Part shown: one piece after another, positions 17,890 through 27,325 of the stretch
Numbering within the stretch: position 1 is the first letter of the stretch
Layout of the letters: the number at the start of each line of letters is the position of its first letter
NCBI RefSeq assembly: GCF_947260015.1
Contig: NZ_CAMYOM010000007.1
Coordinates: 1 to 64,000 of the forward strand
Length of the DNA stretch: 64,000 bases
Direction: 5' to 3'
DNA from: an uncultured Eudoraea sp.
GTDB taxonomy: Bacteria > Bacteroidota > Bacteroidia > Flavobacteriales > Flavobacteriaceae
Translations under genes and position numbers: made by a program
Notes under the pieces: model-generated
The model's input: only the letters and a program-made list of their open reading frames with translations
Told to the model about the DNA's origin: nothing
Database searches by the model: none

Positions 17890-19161
17890 TTAGTTAAGTG
17901 TTAGCAATTCTTCATCTGGTTTTTCCGGAAATTCAATACAGTCTAATTGCGCTTTTTGCGGACTAATAAATTTGAAATAATCTAGTCTTACATCTTCAGG
18001 AAGAGGTTCTGCCGCCGGAAGTTTTTCTCGAAACGGGTCAACCTGACGGCCATTTTTCCAAAAACGATAACACACGTGAGGACCTCCGGTATTTCCTGTC
18101 ATTCCTACCCATCCGATAACATCTCCCTGTCTGACAAATTCTCCTCTCTTTACTTTTTGTTTCCTCATATGGAGGTATTGAGTACTATAAGTACCATTAT
18201 GCCTAATTTTTACATATTTTCCATTACCTCCCTTTCTTGTAGATTCAGTAATCGTACCATCGGCTGTTGCCATTATAGGAGTACCAACTGGCGCCGCATA
18301 ATCAGTTCCCCGGTGTGGTCTTACCTTATATCCATAGTAACGAATCTTTCTCTTTAAATTATAACGAGATGAAATTCTGCTAAATTTTACCGGTGCTCTT
18401 AAAAAAGTTCTTCTAAGATTATTTGCCTCGTCGTCAAAGTAATCAATTATATTTTTAAGGGAATCAGACTCATAAGCGAAAGCATATAATGGTGTACCGT
18501 TATGTTCAAAGTAGGCAGATTCAATAGCTTCAGCTCCTGCATAAATAGTATCGTTGATATACTTTTCCTTATAGATAACCTTAAATTTATCTCCCTTTTG
18601 TAATCGAAAGAAATCTATGGTCCAGGCATAAATTTCAGAGAGGTCATTAGTAACATTGTAATCTATTCCCTGATCCAATATTGCTTCAGAAAGTGAAGTC
18701 TTAATAATTCCGGCTGCTTCTTTCTGTACATATTTTACTTGCTTACGATCTTTGTACGCGAGCACGGAGTCGCGAAAGTCAACCACGGTGTAGTTTATGA
18801 GGTCATTCTGGTAAATAAAAACCTGAGCTGCTTCAGTAGTGTCTTTGGACTTGAGAATGAGATAAGGTTTGCCTACTCTAATTTTTCGAACATCAAAAGT
18901 ATCTCTATATTCTTCAGATACTTTAGCGATTTTGGGATAATCCACTTTATTTTGAATCATCAATTCTCCAAAACTATCCCCGCGCTTTACAGTATCGCGC
19001 ACTACTAAAAAGTCTTCAAGATTAAATCCGTATTGTTTATCAGCAGATAAATCATTTGAGATTGCTATATCTTCATTCTCTTTAACTTCTTTGTCCGTTT
19101 GAACTTGCTTGCAGGAAATAAATATACTAAGTAATAAAAATGTGCCCCAATATTTATACAT
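17890..19161 (-). CDS. M23 (LytM-type) metallopeptidase lipoprotein with HxC in place of HxH
   Basis: A 423-residue protein with a lipoprotein signal ending SIFISC (Cys17). After a LysM/opacity-like N-terminal half (residues 45-255) comes an M23 domain at about 260-380. Visible active-site residues are His283 and Asp287 (HRGTDYAAP), His331 (YLHM) and His362 in GPHVCYRFW. The usual second His of the HxH motif is Cys364 here. Members cleave peptide cross-links in peptidoglycan in the periplasm. Cys could still bind zinc, or the protein could be an inactive regulator. It lies between TDO (2 bases) and pgi (4 bases) in one operon. Confidence 0.92.
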   Translation of the reverse strand: MYKYWGTFLLLSIFISCKQVQTDKEVKENEDIAISNDLSADKQYGFNLEDFLVVRDTVKRGDSFGELMIQNKVDYPKIAKVSEEYRDTFDVRKIRVGKPYLILKSKDTTEAAQVFIYQNDLINYTVVDFRDSVLAYKDRKQVKYVQKEAAGIIKTSLSEAILDQGIDYNVTNDLSEIYAWTIDFFRLQKGDKFKVIYKEKYINDTIYAGAEAIESAYFEHNGTPLYAFAYESDSLKNIIDYFDDEANNLRRTFLRAPVKFSRISSRYNLKRKIRYYGYKVRPHRGTDYAAPVGTPIMATADGTITESTRKGGNGKYVKIRHNGTYSTQYLHMRKQKVKRGEFVRQGDVIGWVGMTGNTGGPHVCYRFWKNGRQVDPFREKLPAAEPLPEDVRLDYFKFISPQKAQLDCIEFPEKPDEELLTLN

Positions 19162-19163
19162 GG

Positions 19164-20132
19164 TCAGGTTTCAATTTTTTCTGGGTTAAAGATATGGTCC
19201 ACCCACTGCTTTCCCCAATTATTTAACTCTTGTTTTGAATACAAATTCGGAAAAAATACAACCTTTTGAAAACTTGGAGGCAAATATTCCTTCCAATTAG
19301 TTCCCCCTGTGGCCTCAATTGAAGTGTTCTCTTTGTTTAGATATCTATGGGCTGATCCCAAATGCATCAAAGGCCAATTTATGTTTGCATTTACATCCAT
19401 TATTTTTAACGCCTCAATGAGCACTTTATTATGCTTGCTCTCTTCTGATAAATTTAAATATTTGTGATATATCGTGTTGTTTTTCAATTGTTTGGCAATT
19501 CGTATAAATCTGGGGGTATACCTATATTCAAATTGTTTAAGGGTAAGGGTCTTTTCGCCGGTACTCTTATCAGTCGCTCCCTTTTTCCAATAAATTTGTT
19601 CATATAGTTCTTCGATACTATTCTTTTTGGAAAAATCTTTCCTTTTTGGAGGAAATACTAAGTGTTCAAGGGGCGTTGCATAAATCTCTATGGTCCTATA
19701 TTGAGCAGATTGAAATCCACTTGCAGGCAACAATGCCATTCTATATTGAAGGAATTGTTCACGTTCCATCCCACGAATCATAATACTAAAGGAAGAAATT
19801 AATGCTTTATAATAATTATTAATTCGATTTAATTTTTCAATAAAGAAATCCACATTTTGAGATTTATCATCCACAATTTGTTTTTCTTCATGAAGTATTA
19901 ACTTAAAATATAGCTCTGTGATTTGATGATACATGATAAATATTTCCTCATCGGGGAAATGTGTTCTGGGAACCTGCAAACTCAAAAGCGTATCGAGGTG
20001 GATATAATCCCAGTAGGTGAGGTAACGTTGGTACAATAAACCATCTAAGTAAGAGCTTAAATCCTGACCTGAATCCTTATATTTTTCTTCTAGTTTTAAT
20101 ATTTGGGATTCTAAGCGCTCCTTATTTTTCAT
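19164..20132 (-). CDS. kynA: Tryptophan 2,3-dioxygenase family protein
   Basis: A 322-residue cytosolic haem enzyme that opens the indole ring of L-tryptophan to N-formylkynurenine, the first step of the kynurenine pathway. Helical TDO signatures are clear: YWDYIHLDTLLSLQ near residues 40-52, DEEIFIMYHQITELYFKLIL (60-80) with His69, GFQSAQYRTIE (139-149) and the proposed proximal haem ligand His262 in MHLGSAHRYL. The length is slightly above the usual 280 because of an insertion near residues 160-200. A later enzyme of the pathway, 3-hydroxyanthranilate dioxygenase, is encoded 34 kb away at 54.1 kb. It is co-transcribed with DUF3108 upstream and the M23 peptidase downstream. Confidence 0.93.
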   Translation of the reverse strand: MKNKERLESQILKLEEKYKDSGQDLSSYLDGLLYQRYLTYWDYIHLDTLLSLQVPRTHFPDEEIFIMYHQITELYFKLILHEEKQIVDDKSQNVDFFIEKLNRINNYYKALISSFSIMIRGMEREQFLQYRMALLPASGFQSAQYRTIEIYATPLEHLVFPPKRKDFSKKNSIEELYEQIYWKKGATDKSTGEKTLTLKQFEYRYTPRFIRIAKQLKNNTIYHKYLNLSEESKHNKVLIEALKIMDVNANINWPLMHLGSAHRYLNKENTSIEATGGTNWKEYLPPSFQKVVFFPNLYSKQELNNWGKQWVDHIFNPEKIET

Positions 20133-20138
20133 ATTTGT

Positions 20139-20972
20139 TTAGTCCATTATTATTTTGAACTGGTGCTTTAAGCCATTATACCCATCCAAATCCGCAGAAA
20201 TTGCTCCTACAGCGAGATTCGCTTTGATCCTTATTGGTATTTTGTTTAAATCATTTGACACCCATAAAGCTAAACTTTCCTGTTCTTTAAAAACGCGTCC
20301 AGATTGCACCAAAGGTTGAAATTTAAGGCATTCTACTTTACCAAATTTTGTTTTTAGTATTTCCTTACCCAAATATTTCAGTCTAAATCTATATATACCG
20401 TCATCATCATAAAGAACTTTAAGTTCTAAAGCCTCTCCCTGGACCAGATCATCAAATTCAAAGTTATTTCTTAAATAATAAAATGCTGAAATAAGATCCT
20501 GTACACTGTCCTGTAATGTAAAATTAAATTTTTTATCGTTCTTTTTATCATTTAGAACGGCTACTTCTTTTTCGTGATCAAAATTAATTTCCACATCCTT
20601 TGTATAACCGCCTTCATTTAACTTTCTGACAAACCGGTAAGGTTTACCGTCTTCTTTATCAAAATAGCTTTCGTACTTATCATCAACTTTAAAAAATATG
20701 CTTGCAAAACCAGTTGTTTTGCCCGTACCCACTACGTGATATACCGGAATACTGTCTATCATATTATTCTTAACGTGCAATGTGGCATAGCTCGCGTTTA
20801 AAAAACCATAGTGCACCCTAAACTTCAGCCATTCTCCGGGTTTAAAAGCCGAGGGCTTAGAAACTTCCTCAACTGTTTTGGGGTTGTTATTTTTATAGGA
20901 TTTAACAACATCAAACTGCCCGGTTAGTGACAGGGTTATTGCAGCAAAAAATAGAATAATGATCTTTTTCAT
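20139..20972 (-). CDS. Secreted DUF3108 domain protein
   Basis: A 277-residue exported protein of unknown function. The frame reaches 20999, but a clean signal peptide (MKKIIILFFAAITLSLTGQ) begins at the second ATG, 20972, which is preferred. DUF3108 fills most of the mature protein: FKPGEWLKFRVHYGFLNASYATL, DKYESYFDKEDGKPYRFVR and LKYLGKEILKTKFGKVECLKF are typical. Members are periplasmic beta-rich proteins thought to act at the envelope. It heads the minus-strand operon that continues into TDO, M23 peptidase and pgi. Confidence 0.88.
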   Translation of the reverse strand: MKKIIILFFAAITLSLTGQFDVVKSYKNNNPKTVEEVSKPSAFKPGEWLKFRVHYGFLNASYATLHVKNNMIDSIPVYHVVGTGKTTGFASIFFKVDDKYESYFDKEDGKPYRFVRKLNEGGYTKDVEINFDHEKEVAVLNDKKNDKKFNFTLQDSVQDLISAFYYLRNNFEFDDLVQGEALELKVLYDDDGIYRFRLKYLGKEILKTKFGKVECLKFQPLVQSGRVFKEQESLALWVSNDLNKIPIRIKANLAVGAISADLDGYNGLKHQFKIIMD

Positions 20973-21193
20973 AACCAATTTACGATTCAAAATTATCAAA
21001 TAATCAGGTAAAATAAATCTTATTTTACAATTATATAAACAAAATTTGTTCCAAAGTATTGTATTCTAAATATCGATTAGTCTATTCAGGTTAAATTTAT
21101 TCTATGCAAAACACCTGTCAATTGCAACTATTTGAATGAGGTGTTGGATACAAAACCGACAAATAAGTAGACCCATTTTTTTCATTTTATTTC

Positions 21194-21305
21194 AAAAAAA
21201 AGCCCTGATTAAGAAATCAGGGCTTTTCCTAAATAACCAACCAAACTTTAAATTATGAAAAACCAATACTTAAAGTTATAAGGGAACCACCCCTTATGTC
21301 TTTCA
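21194..21305 (-). ncRNA. Structured element 1: two hairpins, TTTGGTTGGTTA motif, terminator
   Basis: Read on the minus strand this is a row of three hairpins: a perfect 7-bp stem (21297-21278), an abutting perfect 8-bp stem (21277-21244), the motif TTTGGTTGGTTATTTAG (21245-21229), then a terminator. It lies 110-220 bases after the hppD stop codon, so it may be the hppD 3' UTR or an RNA released from it. No convincing promoter was found between hppD and the element. The same 17-mer sits next to a terminator at 48.75 kb. The remainder of the 20973-21418 gap holds no gene. Confidence 0.4.
21198..21227 (-). terminator. Terminator of element 1 / hppD transcript
   Basis: A perfect 13-bp stem (AAAAGCCCTGATT / AATCAGGGCTTTT) with a four-base loop is followed by seven or more T on the minus strand. 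It separates hppD from the DUF3108 operon that begins at 20972. Confidence 0.9.
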
Positions 21306-21418
21306 AATTTACTTAATAACTATCTCCCTTGAAAATCTTTTAACTTACTTTAACTAGCCTATTAACAATACTTTATAAAAGCAAGTCAAATTTTGACAAA
21401 ATCTTAAGAAAAATGTCA

Positions 21419-22561
21419 TTAAAGTGTGCCTCTGGAGGCTTGTTCTCTTTCAATGGCCTCAAAAAGTGCTTTAAAATTACCTTTACCAAAAGACTTAGCC
21501 CCTTTTCTCTGAATAATTTCTATAAACATTGTGGGGCGGTCCAAAACGGGTTTTGTAAAAATTTGAAGCAAATATCCCTCATCGTCCCTATCAATCAGAA
21601 TTCCCAATTCCCGTAAAGGCGCAAGATCTTCATCAATTTCTCCTACCCTGTCGAGCACATCTTCATAATAACTCGAGGGGACTGTCAAAAATTCAATGCC
21701 TCTATCTCTGAGAGCCGTAACGGTATTTATAATATTATCCGTTGCCATTGCCATATGCTGAACTCCTGCCCCGTTATAAAATTGGATATACTCTTCTATT
21801 TGAGATTTCTTTTTGCCTTCTGCCGGTTCGTTAATTGGAAATTTTATCCTGCCATTGCCATTACTCATCACCTTGCTCATTAAAGCGGTATAATCTGTTG
21901 AGATGTCCTTATCATCAAATGAAATCAATTGTGCAAAACCCATGACTTTAGCATAAAATTCGCACCATTTGTTCATTTCATTCCATCCTACATTACCAAC
22001 CATATGATCTATATACCTAAGCCCAACATCTGTGGGCTTGTAATATGGGTCCCATTTAATATATCCAGGCATAAAAACCCCATTGTACTGACCTCGTTCT
22101 ACAAATACGTGGACCGTTTCCCCGTATGTATGTATTCCAGATAGAATTATCGAACCATTTTTATCCTTAATTACTTTAGGTTCAAAATAACTCTCAGCAC
22201 CTCTACTGGTAGTTTCCTTATAACTTTGAGTAGCATCATCTACCCACAGCGCTATAGCTTTTACTCCATCACCATGGGATTCGACATGTTTGTTTATTTC
22301 CCCTCCAGGAACAAGAGATGATGTAAGTACAAGCCTAATTTTATCTTGTTCTATAACATAAGACACTCTGTCTTTAAGCCCTGTTTCCAAGCCAGCGTAA
22401 GCTAAAGGTTGAAAGCCCCAAGCCGACATATAATAGTATGCTGCCTGCTTCGCATTACCCACATAAAGTTCTACATGGTCTGTGCCCAAAAGAGGTAAAA
22501 AATCTTCAGCTTCGGGATTTTCCTTCGGCAACCTTAATGATGTTTTATCTAATATTTCCAT
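21419..22561 (-). CDS. hppD: 4-hydroxyphenylpyruvate dioxygenase
   Basis: A 380-residue non-haem iron enzyme converting 4-hydroxyphenylpyruvate to homogentisate in tyrosine degradation. It has two vicinal-oxygen-chelate domains (about residues 25-155 and 180-345). The iron ligands are His186 (YIDHMVGNV), His269 (GVQHMAMAT) and Glu348 (MFIEIIQRKG). The C-terminal gate helix region KSFGKGNFKALFEAIEREQ, typical of bacterial HPPD, is intact. It starts 216 bases from the patatin gene's stop codon and that gap carries a perfect palindrome (22721-22734). Homogentisate 1,2-dioxygenase is not encoded in this window. Confidence 0.97.
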   Translation of the reverse strand: MEILDKTSLRLPKENPEAEDFLPLLGTDHVELYVGNAKQAAYYYMSAWGFQPLAYAGLETGLKDRVSYVIEQDKIRLVLTSSLVPGGEINKHVESHGDGVKAIALWVDDATQSYKETTSRGAESYFEPKVIKDKNGSIILSGIHTYGETVHVFVERGQYNGVFMPGYIKWDPYYKPTDVGLRYIDHMVGNVGWNEMNKWCEFYAKVMGFAQLISFDDKDISTDYTALMSKVMSNGNGRIKFPINEPAEGKKKSQIEEYIQFYNGAGVQHMAMATDNIINTVTALRDRGIEFLTVPSSYYEDVLDRVGEIDEDLAPLRELGILIDRDDEGYLLQIFTKPVLDRPTMFIEIIQRKGAKSFGKGNFKALFEAIEREQASRGTL

Positions 22562-22720
22562 GATTCTTTTTTGAATTGAATAGTAACTAAAAGTATTTTG
22601 GGAAAGCCTAGTCCCTTCCTGAGATCTGGTCTATTTACCACATTGCCCTAAGATGGGCAGAAATATCAATTCTGGTTTCTAACATTATGCTTGTTATACC
22701 TTGCAAATATCGGAAAAAAC

Positions 22721-22734
22721 TACCAATCTTGGTA
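22721..22734. promoter_or_regulatory. 14-bp palindrome upstream of hppD, possible operator
   Basis: TACCAATCTTGGTA is a perfect inverted repeat (6-2-6) about 160 bases upstream of the hppD start, in the only gap from which hppD can be transcribed. The regulator is unknown and is not encoded next to it. Confidence 0.3.
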
Positions 22735-22777
22735 AAAACCAGGTACATTTCCCCTCATTAGCATATTACATAAACTT

Positions 22778-25033
22778 CTAAAACCAATAACCAATGCTAA
22801 CGAAAAAATTACCATCACTTGATTCAGGTGTCCAGGAATACATTAATTGTACAGGACCTAAAAAAGATTCCCACCCATAAGACAAGGCATAGCCCGAAAA
22901 ATCAGGTAGGGTAAACCATTCCCCGGTTCTGAAGAGATCATCTTCAACATTAGCGAAATTAACAGAAAACATAGCGTGATGCTTTTTAACAAACTCAAAA
23001 TCCAAACGCCCAAACGCATTAACATAACTATTCCCGGGTAAACTAAGAAAATCATACCCTACAAAAGGAATAAAATTATTAATGAGATCATTTCCATAGC
23101 CCCCTAAAACAAAATCCAATGCTTTCACATCAGAACTACCTAGTTTAAACCCACCTTCTGTTGTAAGGTTCACGGAAAGTTTTCCCACAATAGGAAAAGC
23201 TGCCCCAAATTTTGCTTTGGCAATGGAGAACTCTTTGAAATTATCATTAAAATCTGAGGAAAATAAATACAAATGAAAATCCCCATTAAAATACAGCCCT
23301 TTTGAGGGAAAGTATCTATCATTATATGTATCCAGTATGAGTTTGCCATAAACGCTAAAATAATTGCTGTTTTCAAAATATAAGCGATCACCCGCTGCAA
23401 TTGGAGGGTCCACAATATCCGGGTTGTTAAAGGTACGCGTACTATACTTTAACAGTTTTTGTTCAGCGCCTATTATAAAAGCAAATTCTTCTTTAAAAAC
23501 AGTCTGCAGATATAGCTGATTTGTGAAATCTGATACATTAAGATTTATTTCATTTATTCCTGCGAGATTTGCCACTCTAAAATTAGAGCGAATTACATCT
23601 AAATCAATTTCATAATCAAAATCATTGAGTCGGGAATTTACCCCAAAACTCCAGTAGGAGCCCTTATCCACGTAGTATTGAAAATTATATCTTATATTAT
23701 CTCCAAGGGCTAAGTCAATTGAAGCCACATCATCCTTCATAAACAAATTCTTTTTTGTAAGGTTTACTAATGCAGCAGTTTTGTATAAATCATCATAATG
23801 CACACCTAGCCTTAAATATCCCTTATTGGGGTTTTCCCTTAACTTAAGAATTAATTCTTCGCCTACCTCATCTGAAACCAGCTCATAACGAATTGAAGTG
23901 AAATTATTTGTAGCAGCAAGATTACTAACCCCCTGCTGTAGCTTTTGAAACGTAGTTTTGGCCGGTAAATCAATCCGCAATTTCCCCTTGACATATGCCC
24001 GGGAATAACTAATATTACCTTCTATGACCAATTTATTAATAAATATGGAATCTTTGGGTTCTATATTCTTGACATTTTTTCTAATACTTTTTTGTTTTTC
24101 CGCCAATTCTTTTAAGGTCTCAAAATGTTCAAGGCCTGCCAACTTACCGCTTTCTATAATAGCCTCCGCTAAATCAAAATCCATAACAGAAAAGTCGTCC
24201 ACATCGGGTCTAATATAAATATCCGTTTCCTTGACCTTCTCCTTCATATCGTCAATGGTCCGGAAATTATTAATCTGAAGTAATATATCCGTAGCTGATT
24301 TAAGAGATTCACGGTCTCTCAGACCATGCTGCACATCCACTCCAATAACAATATCAGCTCCAAGTTGCTTTACTTCCATTACAGGATAATTGTTTAATAC
24401 CCCACCATCGATTAAAATCAGGCCATCTACTTCCGCGGGTTCAAATAATGAAGGAAATGTACCACTTGCCATAACAGCCTCGGGAAGATATCCTTTGTTA
24501 AGTAAGACCTCAGTACCAGTCTCCATATTAGTTGCGATGCAAAAAAATGGAATAGGTAACTTATTAAAATCGTTCACGTCCTTTACATGATATAGCAGCC
24601 GTACGAGTTCATTGTAAATTTTTTGACCCCCTGAAATGGCCTTTGGGAACGATATTTTAAATTTATTAAAAGGGAGCGTAAGTGCATATCTTTCAGAATC
24701 TTCTTTCTCATAAAACGTCTTAGCACCTCGTGGAAGATTGTCCTGAATAAGATCACTAAAATCGGCTTGTCTAAATAATGAATCCAGTTCATTTGCAGAA
24801 TATCCGGAAGCATATAATGCCCCAACTATGGCTCCCATGCTCGTTCCTCCAATATAATCAATTGTAATCCCAGCTTCTTCAATAACCTTTAACGCGCCTA
24901 TATGAGCCATCCCCTTTGCCCCGCCACCACTAAGAACCAAGCCTACTTTTATCGGTTTATCCGGCTCAATGAACTGGGCCCGACTAACTCCGAAGCATAG
25001 AATAAACGTAAGAATCAAAGCCAATTTTTGCAT
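22778..25033 (-). CDS. Patatin-like phospholipase fused to an outer-membrane barrel (PlpD-like)
   Basis: A 751-residue exported protein with a signal peptide (residues 1-20, ending VSRAQ). The patatin domain covers about 28-250 with the oxyanion loop SGGGAKG (35-41), nucleophile Ser65 in GTSMG and catalytic Asp209 in LIDGG. One POTRA-like segment follows (about 330-400, FINKLVIEGNISYSRAYVKGKL) and then a BamA-type 16-strand barrel ending MYSWTPESSDGNFFVSIGYWF (last strand). The architecture matches type Vd autotransporters such as PlpD, where the barrel exports or anchors a phospholipase A1-like domain. It is 17 bases downstream of uvrC on the same strand. Confidence 0.93.
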   Translation of the reverse strand: MQKLALILTFILCFGVSRAQFIEPDKPIKVGLVLSGGGAKGMAHIGALKVIEEAGITIDYIGGTSMGAIVGALYASGYSANELDSLFRQADFSDLIQDNLPRGAKTFYEKEDSERYALTLPFNKFKISFPKAISGGQKIYNELVRLLYHVKDVNDFNKLPIPFFCIATNMETGTEVLLNKGYLPEAVMASGTFPSLFEPAEVDGLILIDGGVLNNYPVMEVKQLGADIVIGVDVQHGLRDRESLKSATDILLQINNFRTIDDMKEKVKETDIYIRPDVDDFSVMDFDLAEAIIESGKLAGLEHFETLKELAEKQKSIRKNVKNIEPKDSIFINKLVIEGNISYSRAYVKGKLRIDLPAKTTFQKLQQGVSNLAATNNFTSIRYELVSDEVGEELILKLRENPNKGYLRLGVHYDDLYKTAALVNLTKKNLFMKDDVASIDLALGDNIRYNFQYYVDKGSYWSFGVNSRLNDFDYEIDLDVIRSNFRVANLAGINEINLNVSDFTNQLYLQTVFKEEFAFIIGAEQKLLKYSTRTFNNPDIVDPPIAAGDRLYFENSNYFSVYGKLILDTYNDRYFPSKGLYFNGDFHLYLFSSDFNDNFKEFSIAKAKFGAAFPIVGKLSVNLTTEGGFKLGSSDVKALDFVLGGYGNDLINNFIPFVGYDFLSLPGNSYVNAFGRLDFEFVKKHHAMFSVNFANVEDDLFRTGEWFTLPDFSGYALSYGWESFLGPVQLMYSWTPESSDGNFFVSIGYWF

Positions 25034-25050
25034 CAGGTTAAGATATGGGA

Positions 25051-26838
25051 TTAATGGAAGTTTTCATAAATTTTCTTTGCCATAGCATGTCCAACAGTTT
25101 TCGATAGATCCTCAATTGAAGCTTTCTTTATTCTGTTGACAGATTTAAAGTTTTTGAGCAACTCTTCTGCCGTTTTCTTACCTACTCCTCTTATACGTTC
25201 CAATTCAGAATCAATAGCTGCTTTACTTCTCTTATTTCTGTGAAAAGTAATCCCGAATCTATGAGCCTCATTTCTTAATTGTTGGATTATCCTTAGAGAT
25301 TCAGATTTTTTGTCCAGATATAATGGTATTGGATCATTGGGAAAGTAAATTTCTTCCAGCCTTTTCGCAATTCCAATAATTGCTATTTTACCCCTAAGCC
25401 CGAGCAAATCAAGGCTCTTTACAGCAGAAGACAGTTGACCTTTTCCCCCGTCGATCACTATAAGTTGTGGTAGTCCCGAATCTTCCTCCAATAATCTTTT
25501 GTAACGTCTGTGTACGACCTCCTCCATAGATTTGTAATCATCAGGGCCGTCTACAGTTTTAATATTAAAGTGCCTGTATTCCTTTTTATACGGTTTCCCA
25601 TTTCTGAAAACCACACATGCCGCAACGGGATTACTTCCCTGGATATTTGAATTGTCAAAACACTCTATATGCCTTGGCTCTTCAGCCAGACGAAGATCTG
25701 TTTTCATTTGAGCCATAATCCGGTTTGTGTGTCTGTCCGGATCTGTTATCTTAACTTGTTTAAATCTTTCTTGTCTATAGTACTTCGAATTTCTTTCAGA
25801 CAATTCCAAGAGCTTTTTTTTATCCCCTAATTTGGGAACAGTAACTTTTATATCATCGCCTATAGTGCATGAAAAAGGGAGTAAAAGACTTTTGGACTGA
25901 GAATTAAAACGCTGCCGAATTTCAATAATCGCCAATTGTAAAAGCTCTTTATCAGATTCTTCCAATTTCTTTTTTATTTCCATGGTATGCGACCGAACTA
26001 TGGATCCATGAGAAAGTTGAAGGAAATTTACATAGGCAAATGCATCATCTGAAATAATGCTGAATACGTCAACGTTGTTTATTTTGGGATTTACTATAGT
26101 AGATTTAACCTGATAATTTTCCAGGACTTCAATTTTATCCTTGACACGCTGTGCTTCTTCAAATTGCATCTCCTTTGCAAGTGTCTTCATTTGCGTTTTA
26201 AAATAGTGAATGGAGGACTTAAAATTACCTTTGATTATCTGTCTTATATCATCTATCTGTTTATGATACTCTTCAGAATTTTGAAGTCCTTCACATGGGC
26301 CTTTGCAATTTCCAAGATGATATTCCAGGCATAATTTATATTTTCCAGCATTTATTTTTTCAGGGGACAAATCATAATTACAAGTCCTCAGAGGATAAAC
26401 ACTTTTTATAAGTTCAAGTAAAATTTTTACGGTTTTCATACTGGTATATGGACCAAAATATTCAGATCCATCCTTTATAAACTTTCGAGTCGGAAATATT
26501 CTTGGAAAGCGTTCATTTTTAATACAAATCCAGGGATAGGATTTATCGTCCTTGAGTAGTACATTATACCTTGGCTGGTATTTTTTTATTAGATTATTCT
26601 CAAGAAGTAATGCATCAGATTCAGTTTTAACAACTATGTGTTTTAAGGAATCGATTTTCTTTACCAATACACGAGTCTTTCCATACTCATGGGTCTTATG
26701 AAAATAAGAAGAAACCCTTTTTTTGAGATTCTTTGCCTTACCCACATACAATATTTTACCATCCGCATCATAGAATTGATATACTCCAGGACTGTCAGGC
26801 AATGTGCTAAGTTTAATCTCCAATGGTATTTCGGGCAT
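25051..26838 (-). CDS. uvrC: Excinuclease ABC subunit C
   Basis: A 595-residue nucleotide-excision-repair nuclease that makes both incisions around a lesion bound by UvrAB. The frame extends to 26973, but the family N-terminus begins at MPEIPLEIKL, so 26838 is chosen. The GIY-YIG domain lies near residues 15-95 (PGVYQFYDADGKILYVGKAK), the UVR motif near 205-240 (AKEMQFEEAQRVKDKIEVL) and the RNase H-like C-nuclease near 370-500 (IECFDNSNIQGSNPVAACVVF, LIVIDGGKGQL). A tandem HhH region is at the end (LERIRGVGKKTAEELLKNF). The patatin/OMP gene follows in the same direction. Confidence 0.97.
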   Translation of the reverse strand: MPEIPLEIKLSTLPDSPGVYQFYDADGKILYVGKAKNLKKRVSSYFHKTHEYGKTRVLVKKIDSLKHIVVKTESDALLLENNLIKKYQPRYNVLLKDDKSYPWICIKNERFPRIFPTRKFIKDGSEYFGPYTSMKTVKILLELIKSVYPLRTCNYDLSPEKINAGKYKLCLEYHLGNCKGPCEGLQNSEEYHKQIDDIRQIIKGNFKSSIHYFKTQMKTLAKEMQFEEAQRVKDKIEVLENYQVKSTIVNPKINNVDVFSIISDDAFAYVNFLQLSHGSIVRSHTMEIKKKLEESDKELLQLAIIEIRQRFNSQSKSLLLPFSCTIGDDIKVTVPKLGDKKKLLELSERNSKYYRQERFKQVKITDPDRHTNRIMAQMKTDLRLAEEPRHIECFDNSNIQGSNPVAACVVFRNGKPYKKEYRHFNIKTVDGPDDYKSMEEVVHRRYKRLLEEDSGLPQLIVIDGGKGQLSSAVKSLDLLGLRGKIAIIGIAKRLEEIYFPNDPIPLYLDKKSESLRIIQQLRNEAHRFGITFHRNKRSKAAIDSELERIRGVGKKTAEELLKNFKSVNRIKKASIEDLSKTVGHAMAKKIYENFH

Positions 26839-27189
26839 AAATTTGTATACTGAATGGTTCTCTTCAATACAAAGATAAGTTACATTTAAATTATTATAAA
26901 CGGTTAACCCTTCTGTTAAGTTTAAAATCACAAGGGATAGAAATGATGATTTGTAAATGTCTTCAATTAACAATTTCTTACTATAAAGAGACTACATATT
27001 TTAGCCCGTTAGATAATCAATTGAATATCAACTTTTTAACATCATATATTTAAAGTTTTTGTAATATTTAGTAGCAAGGAATATGTTAAGTAAATTGTAA
27101 ATATTGTGCATTTCATCGATTATTTTGTGCTCTTTATAGGATAACTGACATATTTTTATTTATATTTATCCAGAAAATTTATTTACTGC

Positions 27190-27276
27190 ATGGAAAATTA
27201 TGTCATCACCTTAGGTATGTACCTTATTTTGATGCTGTTTTTTAAAATATATTTTGCTGTTGCGGCAAAAGATTAG
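27190..27276 (+). CDS. Possible 28-residue small membrane protein
   Basis: A short ORF encodes MENYVITLGMYLILMLFFKI and eight more residues (YFAVAAKD), essentially one hydrophobic helix with a charged tail. TTTG at about 27122 and TATTTTTA 23 bases later give a plausible promoter and a leader of roughly 30 bases. No family is recognised. It occupies the otherwise empty 26839-27325 gap, is in no operon, and could be chance. Transcript or proteome data would decide. Confidence 0.3.
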   Translation: MENYVITLGMYLILMLFFKIYFAVAAKD

Positions 27277-27325
27277 TTTTTTTTAAAATAGTTCCCCAAA
27301 CTAGTTACAGGTTTAATCGGTATTT

